Assembly (NCBI RefSeq): GCF_001429765.1
Contig: NZ_LMJB01000005.1
Coordinates: 1,145,556-1,209,555 of the forward strand
Reading direction: 5' to 3'
DNA from: Flavobacterium sp. Root901
GTDB taxonomy: Bacteria > Bacteroidota > Bacteroidia > Flavobacteriales > Flavobacteriaceae
Length of the DNA: 64,000 nt
The notes beneath the pieces were generated by a model. The model was given only the letters and a program-made list of their open reading frames with translations. It was not told the DNA's origin and did not search any database. The translations under genes were made by a program, and so were the position numbers. Shown piece after piece: positions 33,426 through 42,070 of the stretch (position 1 is the first letter of the stretch; each line of letters begins with the position of its first letter).

Positions 33426-34886
33426 CTAAATTTTCTTTCTCATTCTCGCAACCGGAATATCAAGCTGTTCACGGTATTTTGCAATAGTTCTTCTGGCAAT
33501 CGGATAGCCTTTTTCTTTTAAAATTTCTGCTAACTGATCGTCTGGAAGAGGTTTTTTCTTGTCTTCTTCTTCAATCGTATTCTTTAAAATCTTTTTGATT
33601 TCTAAAGTCGAAACATCTTCACCCTGATCATTTTTCATCGCTTCAGAGAAGAATTCTTTGATTAGTTTTGTTCCGTATGGCGTTTCTACATATTTGCTGT
33701 TAGCAACACGTGAAATTGTCGAAATGTCCAGGCCAACCATATCCGCAATATCTTTAAGAATCATTGGTTTTAGTTTGGTTTCATCGCCGTCTAAGAAATA
33801 TTCTTCCTGATAATGCATAATGGCATTCATCGTCACGAAAAGTGTTTCCTGACGCTGTCTTATCGCATCGATAAACCATTTAGCCGAATCCAGTTTTTGT
33901 TTTATAAACTGAACTGCATCTTTCTGTGCAGTCGATTTATCACGAGAATCTTTGTACGTCTGCATCATTTCCTGATAATCTTTAGAAACGTGCAGGGAAG
34001 GAGCATTTCGTCCGTTTAAGGTTAATTCCAGTTCGCCATCTACAATTCTGATAGCAAAATCCGGAACTACATTTTCCGTGACTTTATTGTTTCCTGTAAA
34101 AGAACCGCCCGGTTTTGGATTTAATCTTTCGATTTCATGAATCGCTTTTTTAAGCTGTTCGTTCGAAACGCTGTATTTTTGTAAAAGTTTGTCGTAATGT
34201 TTTTTAGTAAAAGCATCAAATTGATTCTCGATAATATCGATTGCAAGGTCAACATATTCTGTTGGAGTTTTATGCTTTAACTGCAATAAAAGACATTCCT
34301 GCAGGTCACGGGCTCCAACTCCTGAAGGCTCCAGTTCATGAATAACCGTCAGCATTTTTTCAACCATTGCTTCATCAGTATAAATTCCCTGGGTAAAAGC
34401 CATATCGTCTACAATGTCGGGAACGCTTCTGCGGATATAACCCATATCGTCAATACTTCCAACGAGGAATTCAGCAATTTCGCGTTCTTCATCATTTAAA
34501 ATAAAAGTATTCAGCTGATTAATTAAATCCTGATGAAAACTAATTGGCGAAGCAAAAGGTGTTTCGCGTTCTTCGTCGTCACTGTAATTATTTACCTGAG
34601 TTTTATAATCAGGAGTATCATCGTCGCTTAGATATTCGTCAATATTAATGTCATCTGCTTCGATTCTGTCCGATTCGGCATCATCGTAGTCGTCATAATC
34701 TTCATTCGCAAATTCATCAGCTTCGTATTCGTCTTCTTTACCAGCTTCCAATGCCGGATTTTCGTTCATTTCTTCTAATAAACGTTGTTCAAAAGCTTGC
34801 GTAGGCAATTGAATTAACTTCATCAGCTGGATTTGCTGTGGAGATAATTTTTGAGATAATTTTAAATTTAAAAATTGCTTGAGCAT
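33426..34886 (-). CDS. rpoN: RNA polymerase sigma-54 factor RpoN
   Basis: The 486-residue protein has an N-terminal activator-interaction domain (about 1-50; QKLSPQQIQLMKLIQLP), an acidic region II (about 50-110), a core-binding domain and the DNA-binding end. Near residues 465-475 it carries the RpoN box (ARRTIAKYRE) that recognises the -24 element. It serves promoters such as the one at 174-190 and needs activators such as that at 2045-3400. It lies behind asnS on the same strand, an arrangement common in Bacteroidota. Confidence 0.95.
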   Translation of the reverse strand: MLKQFLNLKLSQKLSPQQIQLMKLIQLPTQAFEQRLLEEMNENPALEAGKEDEYEADEFANEDYDDYDDAESDRIEADDINIDEYLSDDDTPDYKTQVNNYSDDEERETPFASPISFHQDLINQLNTFILNDEEREIAEFLVGSIDDMGYIRRSVPDIVDDMAFTQGIYTDEAMVEKMLTVIHELEPSGVGARDLQECLLLQLKHKTPTEYVDLAIDIIENQFDAFTKKHYDKLLQKYSVSNEQLKKAIHEIERLNPKPGGSFTGNNKVTENVVPDFAIRIVDGELELTLNGRNAPSLHVSKDYQEMMQTYKDSRDKSTAQKDAVQFIKQKLDSAKWFIDAIRQRQETLFVTMNAIMHYQEEYFLDGDETKLKPMILKDIADMVGLDISTISRVANSKYVETPYGTKLIKEFFSEAMKNDQGEDVSTLEIKKILKNTIEEEDKKKPLPDDQLAEILKEKGYPIARRTIAKYREQLDIPVARMRKKI

Positions 34887-34894
34887 TTGTTTTT

Positions 34895-35033
34895 GTTAAA
34901 AGTTTCAAGTTTCAGGTTTCAAGTTGCCAACAGTATGACAAAACTGAAACGTGAAACTTGAAACAAATTTTATAAATTTTTAGTTTCTGGTTCCAACAAC
35001 TTGAAACCTGAAACCTGAAACTTTTTTAAACTA
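34895..35033. repeat. Short-word inverted repeats between asnS and rpoN
   Basis: This spacer consists almost only of the words GTTTCAAGTTTCAGG and their complements CCTGAAACTTGAAAC in both orientations. The arms can pair into a long imperfect hairpin. It does not look coding. Confidence 0.7.
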
Positions 35034-35039
35034 AATAAA

Positions 35040-36488
35040 TTAAAACTCTGCACTTCCAGGAGTTCTTGGGAAAGGAATTACGTCTCTGATGTTTGTCATT
35101 CCTGTAACAAACAATACCAGACGCTCAAATCCTAAACCGAAACCTGCGTGTGTTGCAGAACCAAATCTTCTGGTGTCTAAATACCAGTATAATTCTTCTT
35201 TGTCAATTCCAAGTGCTTCCATTTTCTGAACCAGAACATCATAACGTTCTTCTCTTTCAGATCCACCCACGATTTCACCAATTCCAGGGAAAAGGATATC
35301 CATGGCACGAACCGTTTCTCTTCCTGGTTCTGTATTGTCATTCAAACGCATGTAAAATGCTTTAATGTTTGCCGGATAATCGTATAAAATTACGGGACAT
35401 TTAAAGTGTTTTTCAACTAAATAACGCTCGTGTTCAGACTGTAAATCTGCTCCCCACTCGTTAATTAGGTATTGGAATTTCTTCTTTTTATTTGGAGTTG
35501 AATCTCTTAAAATATCAATTGCTTCAGTATAAGAAACACGTTTGAAGTTATTCTCCAAAACAAAGTTTAGTTTCTCTAGCAAAGCCATCTCACTTCTTTC
35601 TGCCTGTGGTTTTGATTTTTCTTCTTCAAGAAGTCTTCCTTCTAAGAAATGTAAATCATCTTTACAGTTGTCCAAAGCATATTTAATTACGTACTGAATA
35701 AAATCTTCAGCCAAATCCATGTTATCATCAAGATCGTTGAAAGCAACTTCCGGCTCGATCATCCAAAATTCTGCCAGGTGACGAGAAGTGTTTGAGTTTT
35801 CTGCTCTAAAGGTTGGCCCAAAAGTATAAATCTGACCCAAAGCCATTGCAAAAGTTTCACCTTCTAATTGTCCTGAAACCGTTAAGTTGGTATGCTTTTC
35901 AAAGAAATCTTGTTTGTAATCAATGTTTCCTTCTTCATTTTTTGGAAGATTATCCAATGGTAAAGAAGTTACCTGAAACATTTCTCCTGCACCTTCAGCA
36001 TCGGCTCCGGTAATAATCGGCGTATTTACATATACGAAACCTTTGTCCTGAAAATATTTGTGAACCGCATAAGACAATACCGAACGCACACGCATAATGG
36101 CACCAAAAGCATTTGTACGTACACGTAAATGTGCTTTTTCACGTAAAAATTCTAAACTAGGTCTGTTTCTTAACTGAATTGGATAAGCTTCTGCATCAGA
36201 ATCACCAAGAATTTCTAATTTAGAAACCTGAATTTCATATTTCTGTCCCGCACCTTTACTTTCTACCAGAGTTCCAATTACAGAAATCGAAGCACTTGGA
36301 GTGATTCTTTTTAAAGTTTCTTCCGGAGTATTTTCAAAATCAACAACACATTGTATATTATTAATGGTAGAACCGTCATTAAGCGCGATGAACTGATTAT
36401 TTCTAAAAGTTCTCACCCATCCTTTTGCATTCACTTCCTGCAGCGTCGTCGTACTGTTTAATAAGTCTTTAACCTTTGTGTGTTTCAT
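35040..36488 (-). CDS. asnS: Asparaginyl-tRNA synthetase
   Basis: The 482-residue class IIb synthetase has an N-terminal OB-fold anticodon-binding domain (about 1-110) and a catalytic domain. Motif 2 reads [21 protein letters not shown] and motif 3 ends [10 protein letters not shown]. The length is normal for bacterial AsnRS. It charges tRNA-Asn with Asn. It is the first gene of the pair with rpoN. A -7 element lies 68 bases upstream. Confidence 0.96.
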   Translation of the reverse strand: MKHTKVKDLLNSTTTLQEVNAKGWVRTFRNNQFIALNDGSTINNIQCVVDFENTPEETLKRITPSASISVIGTLVESKGAGQKYEIQVSKLEILGDSDAEAYPIQLRNRPSLEFLREKAHLRVRTNAFGAIMRVRSVLSYAVHKYFQDKGFVYVNTPIITGADAEGAGEMFQVTSLPLDNLPKNEEGNIDYKQDFFEKHTNLTVSGQLEGETFAMALGQIYTFGPTFRAENSNTSRHLAEFWMIEPEVAFNDLDDNMDLAEDFIQYVIKYALDNCKDDLHFLEGRLLEEEKSKPQAERSEMALLEKLNFVLENNFKRVSYTEAIDILRDSTPNKKKKFQYLINEWGADLQSEHERYLVEKHFKCPVILYDYPANIKAFYMRLNDNTEPGRETVRAMDILFPGIGEIVGGSEREERYDVLVQKMEALGIDKEELYWYLDTRRFGSATHAGFGLGFERLVLFVTGMTNIRDVIPFPRTPGSAEF

Positions 36489-36555
36489 TGTTATTTTAGA
36501 TTTTTAGATTGCTGATTTTACATTAAATAGAATCAGTGTTTTTTATATCGAATTG

Positions 36556-36563
36556 CAAATATA
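36556..36563 (-). promoter_or_regulatory. Bacteroidota -7 promoter element for asnS
   Basis: On the minus strand TATATTTG fits TAnnTTTG and lies 68 bases before the asnS start. The -33 region is not well conserved. Confidence 0.45.
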
Positions 36564-36704
36564 AACGATAATAATTAATTTTTGAAGCTGTTTCCTGCTA
36601 TCCGCTGTATCTTTCTATTTTTAAAGAAAAAATAGAAAGGATGCCGCTTCTATCAGGGCTAGGATATTCGTTTTCAAAAGAAGTATTTTTTTTACTTCGT
36701 ATTT

Positions 36705-36807
36705 TTGTCATTTCGACGAAGGAGAAATCTCCGCAAGTAGCTCTGTAAAGTAATTCTAATCTTTGTAGAATATTGTCGCAGAGATTTCTCCTTCGTCGAA
36801 ATGACAA
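36705..36807. repeat. Palindrome with 27-bp perfect arms
   Basis: The arms 36705-36731 and 36781-36807 are exact reverse complements (TTGTCATTTCGACGAAGGAG and on). The 49-base centre contains GCAAGTAGCTC, which also occurs in the centre of the palindrome at 57438-57585, so both belong to one dispersed family. The remaining spacer (36489-36836) holds nothing else I can name besides the asnS promoter. Confidence 0.85.
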
Positions 36808-36836
36808 TATTGTGTTTTTATAATTGTCTTGTCAAG

Positions 36837-37172
36837 TTAAAAACTATCATATAGCCATACAATCATTCCTAAAAATATTGCTGATAAAAATGTTATCACA
36901 ACTGAAGTTCGAAAAGCGGTATTGTTTATTTTTTTTCCAAAAAACGTTATTGTTTTTTTATTCAAAACCGATTTCAAAATAACTCTTGCAATAATTATAT
37001 AACAAGTGATACAAATTAAAATCCCAATATTATAAATTAAATTAAAGATATTGGCTATTTTATTTAATCCATCTTGTCCTTCTGCATGAGAATTTAAAGT
37101 GTACAAAAACAAAAAAATAATTGGCAATATGCTTTTCTTTACCATTTTGTCTAAGCTTTTGAATTCGGGCAA
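36837..37172 (-). CDS. Small membrane protein, unknown function
   Basis: The 111-residue protein has three hydrophobic segments (about 13-29, 45-65 and 88-106). The first may act as a signal sequence cut behind HAEG, leaving two helices. The order resembles small flavobacterial proteins with an exposed Gly-Leu-Asn-Lys-Ile-Ala stretch and two helices, similar to TrbC/VirB2-type pilins in shape only. It lies 5 bases behind the RND exporter gene and is likely co-transcribed. Confidence 0.6.
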   Translation of the reverse strand: MPEFKSLDKMVKKSILPIIFLFLYTLNSHAEGQDGLNKIANIFNLIYNIGILICITCYIIIARVILKSVLNKKTITFFGKKINNTAFRTSVVITFLSAIFLGMIVWLYDSF

Positions 37173-37177
37173 AAAAA

Positions 37178-39544
37178 TTACTTCTCCAAACTCTCCAATT
37201 CCTCTTTCTTAGTTTTCTTCTTTTCAAAAGTCAAAACCAGAGAAGGCAATACAACCAGATTCGCAAACATCGCAAAAGCCAAAGTACAGGAAATTAATCC
37301 TCCAAGCGCAATTGTTCCGCTAAAGCTTGACAATGTAAAAGTGGCAAAACCTAAAATCAAAACTACCGAAGTATAAAAAGTACTGATTCCGGTTTCTCTC
37401 AACGAACTAAAAACAGATTTCTTCACTTTTCCGCCGCTTTGAAGAAAGTCATGTCGATATTTTGCCATAAACTGAATCGCATTATCCACCGAAATTCCGA
37501 ACGCAATGCTGAAAACTAAAATCGTTGACGGCTTCAATGGAATCCCTAAATACCCCATTAATCCTGAAGTAATACAAAGCGGTAAAATATTTGTAATTAC
37601 CGAAGCAAAAACCATTTTGAAAGAGCGAAATAAATACAGCATCAATATTGCAATAACTAAAATAGCAAAAATCAATGATTCGATTAAGTTACCAACCAGA
37701 TACGAAGTTCCTTTCTGGAAAACCAATGCCTTTCCGGTAACGGTAACTTCAAAACGATCTTTAGGGAAAATTTCATCAATTTTTGAGTGAAGTTTTTTCT
37801 CTACTTTCGCCATTTCATCCGTTCCGATATCTTTCATGAAAGTGGTGATTCTGGCATATTGTCCGGTCGAATCTACGTAGGCTTTCATTAAATTTTCTTT
37901 GCTGTTTTTGGTTGCATTTTTAGCATAACTTAAAATGAAAGTCTGCTCCTGCGAAGTTGGTAATTGGTAATATTCCGGATTTCCATTATAAAAAGCCTGT
38001 TTGGAATATTTAACCAGATTGACAATCGAAACCGGTTTTGCCAATTCAGGAATTTCTGCAATCGTATTTTGCAGTTCATCCATTTTGCGAATCGTAGAAG
38101 CCTTCATAACACCTTTTTTCTTTTTGGTGTCAATCATGATTTCCAAAGGCATAACTCCGTTAAATTCTTTTTCGTAGAATAAAATATCTTTAAAGAAAGA
38201 AGCACTTTTTGGCATCTCACCAATCAAACTTCCTGAAACTTTCATTTGCGAAACACCAATTACACTAAATACCAAAAGCAAACCATATACAATATAAACG
38301 TATCTGCGTTTTGTTTTAACTATATTTTCGACAACATTTAATAAGGTCGAAATATAAGTTTTAGTCAGATGGTATAAATGTTTTTCTTTTGGCAGCGGCA
38401 TAAAACTGTAAACAATAGGTACAATTAAAAGCGTTAAAAGATATACCGAAATTACGTTGATAGAAGTTACCAGTCCAAATTCAAAAAGCAGATCATTTCC
38501 CGTAATCATAAAAGTTGCAAAACCAATTGCAGTCGTTAAATTCGTCATTAAAGTCGAAACCCCAATTTTTGAAATAATACGCTGTAAAGCTTTTGCCTGA
38601 TTGTTATGCAGTTTAATTTCCTGCTGGTATTTGTTAATCAGGAAAATACAGTTTGTGATTCCGATTACAATAATTAATGGTGGAATGATGGCTGTTAAAA
38701 TCGTGATTTTATAATGAAATAATCCTAATGTTCCGAAAGACCAGATTACGCCGACAATTAAAATACAAATTGAAATAAAAGTTGCTCTGAACGAACGGAA
38801 AAAGAAAAAGAAAATCAAAGAAACGGTAAAAAGTGCAGCTCCGATAAAAAGCGCGATTTCACCTTTCATATTATCTGCATTAATTGTCCTGATGTAAGGC
38901 ATTCCGGAAACGCGAAGGTCAATACCTGTGGTTTTTTCAAACTTATCGATTTTCGGAACTAAATTTTCAAGTATAAAAGTTTTTCTTCCTGCTGTATTTA
39001 CAAGGGCTTTGTTAATGTAAATTGCAGATCTTATACTTCCGCTTTCTTTGTTAAAAAGCAAACCTTCATAAAAAGGCAGATTGTGAAATAAATCGTATTG
39101 AATCTTTTTTAAATATTCAGGATCAACAGCTTTACTTTGGTCAATGAAAGGAGTTAAAACGAACTTTTGGTTTACGGTATCTTTTTCTAATTTTTTTAAA
39201 TCGTTTAAAGAAACAACTAAATCAACTTCTTTAGATTTTTTTAAACCTGTCATTAATTCGTTCCATGCCGCATAGTTTTTTGGAGTAAAAAACTTCGGAT
39301 CTTTAAAACCTATTACAACCAGATTTCCTTCTTCTCCAAATTTATCTAAGAATTTTTGATAATCTTTATTTGCAATATGGTTTTTAGGAAGTAAATTAGC
39401 TTCGGAATACGTCATAGCAAGGTTTTTCCATTGGTAGCCAAGGAAAATTGTAAGGGCCGCGACAACAACCAAAATCGTAATTCTGTTTTTAAGTATGATT
39501 CTGGCTAATTTTTCCCAAAACCCAACTTGAATAGCGTTTTTCAT
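37178..39544 (-). CDS. RND-family (MMPL-type) exporter
   Basis: The 788-residue protein has the two-fold symmetrical layout of MMPL/SSD-type RND proteins: one helix, a periplasmic domain (about 45-225), five helices (about 228-370), then again a helix, a periplasmic domain and five helices. The second half contains the segment LVFSIAFGISVDNAIQFMAKYRHD, typical of the family. Such proteins export lipids, hopanoids or other hydrophobic compounds using the proton gradient. The substrate is unknown. There is no adjacent membrane-fusion protein. Confidence 0.87.
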   Translation of the reverse strand: MKNAIQVGFWEKLARIILKNRITILVVVAALTIFLGYQWKNLAMTYSEANLLPKNHIANKDYQKFLDKFGEEGNLVVIGFKDPKFFTPKNYAAWNELMTGLKKSKEVDLVVSLNDLKKLEKDTVNQKFVLTPFIDQSKAVDPEYLKKIQYDLFHNLPFYEGLLFNKESGSIRSAIYINKALVNTAGRKTFILENLVPKIDKFEKTTGIDLRVSGMPYIRTINADNMKGEIALFIGAALFTVSLIFFFFFRSFRATFISICILIVGVIWSFGTLGLFHYKITILTAIIPPLIIVIGITNCIFLINKYQQEIKLHNNQAKALQRIISKIGVSTLMTNLTTAIGFATFMITGNDLLFEFGLVTSINVISVYLLTLLIVPIVYSFMPLPKEKHLYHLTKTYISTLLNVVENIVKTKRRYVYIVYGLLLVFSVIGVSQMKVSGSLIGEMPKSASFFKDILFYEKEFNGVMPLEIMIDTKKKKGVMKASTIRKMDELQNTIAEIPELAKPVSIVNLVKYSKQAFYNGNPEYYQLPTSQEQTFILSYAKNATKNSKENLMKAYVDSTGQYARITTFMKDIGTDEMAKVEKKLHSKIDEIFPKDRFEVTVTGKALVFQKGTSYLVGNLIESLIFAILVIAILMLYLFRSFKMVFASVITNILPLCITSGLMGYLGIPLKPSTILVFSIAFGISVDNAIQFMAKYRHDFLQSGGKVKKSVFSSLRETGISTFYTSVVLILGFATFTLSSFSGTIALGGLISCTLAFAMFANLVVLPSLVLTFEKKKTKKEELESLEK

Positions 39545-39564
39545 AAATTCTTTAAAAATGGTTG

Positions 39565-39572
39565 CAAATGTA
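39565..39572 (-). promoter_or_regulatory. Bacteroidota -7 promoter element for the RND gene
   Basis: On the minus strand TACATTTG fits TAnnTTTG, 20 bases before the start codon. Confidence 0.45.
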
Positions 39573-39723
39573 GTGAAAACTGCTCAAAATCATAAACAAT
39601 CGATTGTATTTTACTTAATGTTAACACAAATGAAAGCTTTTTAATTTGTGATAATTTTCTTTCTTTTTAGTGTTTAATCGCAAGGTTTTCTCATATTTGC
39701 AATTAATTTAAAATGAAAAGAAA

Positions 39724-40053
39724 ATGAACTGGATTTTATTGATTATTGCCGGACTATTTGAAGTTGGATTTGCATCATGTCTTGGAAAAGCAAAGGAAAC
39801 AACAGGAATCACATCAACGTATTGGATGGCTGGTTTTTTTGTATGTCTTTCGATCAGTATGATTTTATTGTATAAAGCAACGCAGGTTTTGCCAATTGGA
39901 ACCGCTTATGCCGTTTGGACAGGAATTGGAGCAGTTGGAACCGTTTTAGTGGGAATTTTTATTTTTAAAGAACCGGCCGCTTTCTGGAGAATATTTTTTC
40001 TGACAACATTAATTGCTTCTATTATTGGGTTGAAATTTGTTTCTAGTCATTAA
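39724..40053 (+). CDS. SMR-family exporter, SugE/Gdx-like
   Basis: The 109-residue protein has four helices, the essential membrane Glu near residue 13 (AGLFEVGFA) and the block LPIGTAYAVWTGIGAVG, which is that of the SugE/Gdx subgroup (guanidinium exporters) more than of EmrE. Gly/Trp positions agree. I looked for a guanidine riboswitch in the leader and saw none. The downstream genes for a membrane protein and a LytS/LytTR pair follow closely. Confidence 0.85.
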   Translation: MNWILLIIAGLFEVGFASCLGKAKETTGITSTYWMAGFFVCLSISMILLYKATQVLPIGTAYAVWTGIGAVGTVLVGIFIFKEPAAFWRIFFLTTLIASIIGLKFVSSH

Positions 40054-40063
40054 AAACGTATTT

Positions 40064-40510
40064 ATGAATTTTAAACAAATAAGAATTTCAACAATTACTT
40101 TAAGCCTGTTAATTTTTGGAATTTCATTATCCCAAAATGCAGTAACTATAAATTTTGGAGGTAAAATAAGAGTAGTTTCTTCTCTTGAATATTTTTTTAT
40201 GGGAAGCACTGCTCTTTTGGGTGGAGGATTACTAGAGCAAATTATTTGGATGGCAAACCCTTTATGTCTTTTTGTAATTATTTATTTTATTAAAAACAAT
40301 AAAAATGCAGTATTGTTAAGTTTAATTGCATCTTGTTTAGCAATATCTTTTTCTTTTTGGGAAGAGATCTTAGGAGCAGAAAGTGGTTCTATGGCTGAGA
40401 TTGTTTCTTTGGAATTAGGTTATTATTTATGGGTATTAAGTATATTAATATTGACAATAGGAAATATAATTTATTATAAAGTTTTATTTAAAACAACGCT
40501 AGAATCTTAA
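40064..40510 (+). CDS. Four-helix membrane protein, unknown function
   Basis: The 148-residue protein has hydrophobic segments at about 5-20, 40-55, 60-100 and 115-140 and no family signature. I chose the ATG at 40064 (MNFKQIR), 10 bases behind the SMR stop, over an in-frame ATG at 40037 inside the SMR gene. It lies 3 bases before the sensor kinase and may work with it as a sensing partner, which is inference. Confidence 0.6.
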   Translation: MNFKQIRISTITLSLLIFGISLSQNAVTINFGGKIRVVSSLEYFFMGSTALLGGGLLEQIIWMANPLCLFVIIYFIKNNKNAVLLSLIASCLAISFSFWEEILGAESGSMAEIVSLELGYYLWVLSILILTIGNIIYYKVLFKTTLES

Positions 40511-40513
40511 CCA

Positions 40514-41275
40514 ATGCAGGAAAACAATACCACAACTTTTATTTTTTTAGCTATTCTTTTACTCTTAATTGTCATAATTTGTTTTATGATTTATCAATTA
40601 ATGCAGACAAATAAAGCAAAAGAAGATGCTGAAAAGAGTTTTTATGCGCTCGAAGCAAAAGTAAATGACTTACAGCTGGAAAATTTAGAGTCAAAACTGA
40701 ACCCCCATTTGTTTAAGAATATTTTAAATTCGATTCAGTCGCACGCTTATCAAACCTATTTTGCATTGGATAAACTGGCCAACGTACTGGATTATATTTT
40801 ATACGAAAGCAAAAAGAAATTTGTCACGGCAAAAGAAGAAATCAATTTTGCGCTGAATTTAATCGAAATTAATAAAATTAAAATCAGTCCGCTTTTTGAA
40901 CTGAAGATCAAAACAAATATCAATGAAGAAGATAAACTGTACGATCAGCCTTTATTGGCACCTTTGATTTCGATAGATTTAATTGAAAATGCATTTAAAC
41001 ATGCCGATCTTCAAAGTGCCGATGCTTTTATTTCCGTAGTTTTTGAGTTCAGGGACAATGCTTTTTTTATGACCGTTTCCAACAAGATCTCAGATAAAAA
41101 AGTGCTCAAAAAAGAGCGAAGCGGTTTTGGACATGCAACTCTGGAGCATCGCCTGCGGATTATTTACAAGAATAATTTTAAACTCGAGAAATTTGTAGAA
41201 AACGATGTTTATATTGCCCATCTAAAAATTGATTTACTTGAATACAAAACTGAAATGCTTGCTTCTGGACGATGA
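40514..41275 (+). CDS. LytS-type sensor histidine kinase
   Basis: The 253-residue kinase of the LytS/YehU group has a single helix (about 9-29), a coiled linker, the phospho-His H65 in LNPHLFKNILNSIQ and a HATPase domain with LISIDLIENAFKHA. With only one helix and almost no outside part, it may need a partner for sensing. It overlaps the next gene and forms a two-component pair with it. Confidence 0.9.
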   Translation: MQENNTTTFIFLAILLLLIVIICFMIYQLMQTNKAKEDAEKSFYALEAKVNDLQLENLESKLNPHLFKNILNSIQSHAYQTYFALDKLANVLDYILYESKKKFVTAKEEINFALNLIEINKIKISPLFELKIKTNINEEDKLYDQPLLAPLISIDLIENAFKHADLQSADAFISVVFEFRDNAFFMTVSNKISDKKVLKKERSGFGHATLEHRLRIIYKNNFKLEKFVENDVYIAHLKIDLLEYKTEMLASGR

Positions 41276-41957
41276 ACTTCCTGGATTAACATACCTGAAA
41301 ATGCTTTGCGAACAAATTCCGGAATTGGAAATCGTAAAAACTTTTAATAATCCGCAGAAACTCTTGTCTGATATTCCCGAACTCGAATTTGATTTATTAA
41401 TTTCAGATATCGAAATGCCCGGAATGGACGGACTTCATCTGGCTGAGATGCTCAGCGATAAATTAGTGATTTTTTGTACCGCTTATAAAGATTATGCCGC
41501 CGATGCTTTTAATATCGACGCAGTTGATTACATTACAAAACCGGTAAAACTGGAACGTCTGCAAAAAGCAGTTTCAAAAGCTTTAGAGCGTTTTGAAAAA
41601 CCGGACAGGGCCAAAAAATTCATTCAGCTTAATACTGATAAAGGCAAAACACTGCTGTATTTTAATCAGATTCAATATATAAAAACGGCTGTAAGCGACA
41701 GTCGCGATAAAACTGTTTTATTGACTGACGGAAGTTTTATGAATTTAAAAAATGTTAAATTCGATACTTTATTAAATGAATTGCCCGAAGCTGATTTCTG
41801 CCGAATCAACAAAAAAGAAATCATTGCCGTTAAAGCAATAAAATTCTTTAATCACAACGAAATTGTTTTGCATCATTTGGAGGAAAACAATAAAAATACA
41901 ACCTTAATTTTGAGCGAAACCTATCGATTTGATTTTTTGAAAAAGGTAAAATTATAA
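41238..41957 (+). CDS. LytTR-family response regulator
   Basis: The regulator has a receiver (LLLDDE acidic pocket, phosphoacceptor in LLISDIEMPGMDG, KPVKL near the end) and a LytTR DNA-binding domain (about 135-239). No ATG is available near the start of the receiver. The likely start is TTG at 41238 (reading NTKLKCLLLDDE), or TTG at 41229. Either lies inside the kinase gene (overlap of 38 or 47 bases), so translation is probably coupled to the kinase. Confidence 0.88.
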   Translation: MNTKLKCLLLDDELPGLTYLKMLCEQIPELEIVKTFNNPQKLLSDIPELEFDLLISDIEMPGMDGLHLAEMLSDKLVIFCTAYKDYAADAFNIDAVDYITKPVKLERLQKAVSKALERFEKPDRAKKFIQLNTDKGKTLLYFNQIQYIKTAVSDSRDKTVLLTDGSFMNLKNVKFDTLLNELPEADFCRINKKEIIAVKAIKFFNHNEIVLHHLEENNKNTTLILSETYRFDFLKKVKL

Positions 41958-42070
41958 CTTATTACAAAGTTTTTCAGCCTTATTACATACATTGAAAATT
42001 AGCGCGGAATTTGTTTTTTCACTTCGAACTCACTTCTGATATTTGCTGCAATAAATTAAAAGAACGAGTG

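Noticed and set aside
36598..36807. 69-codon ORF on the minus strand
   Set aside because: It is a reading of the palindrome at 36705-36807.
39545..39723. Guanidine riboswitch before the SugE/Gdx-like gene
   Set aside because: None of the known guanidine riboswitch cores is visible in the AT-rich leader.
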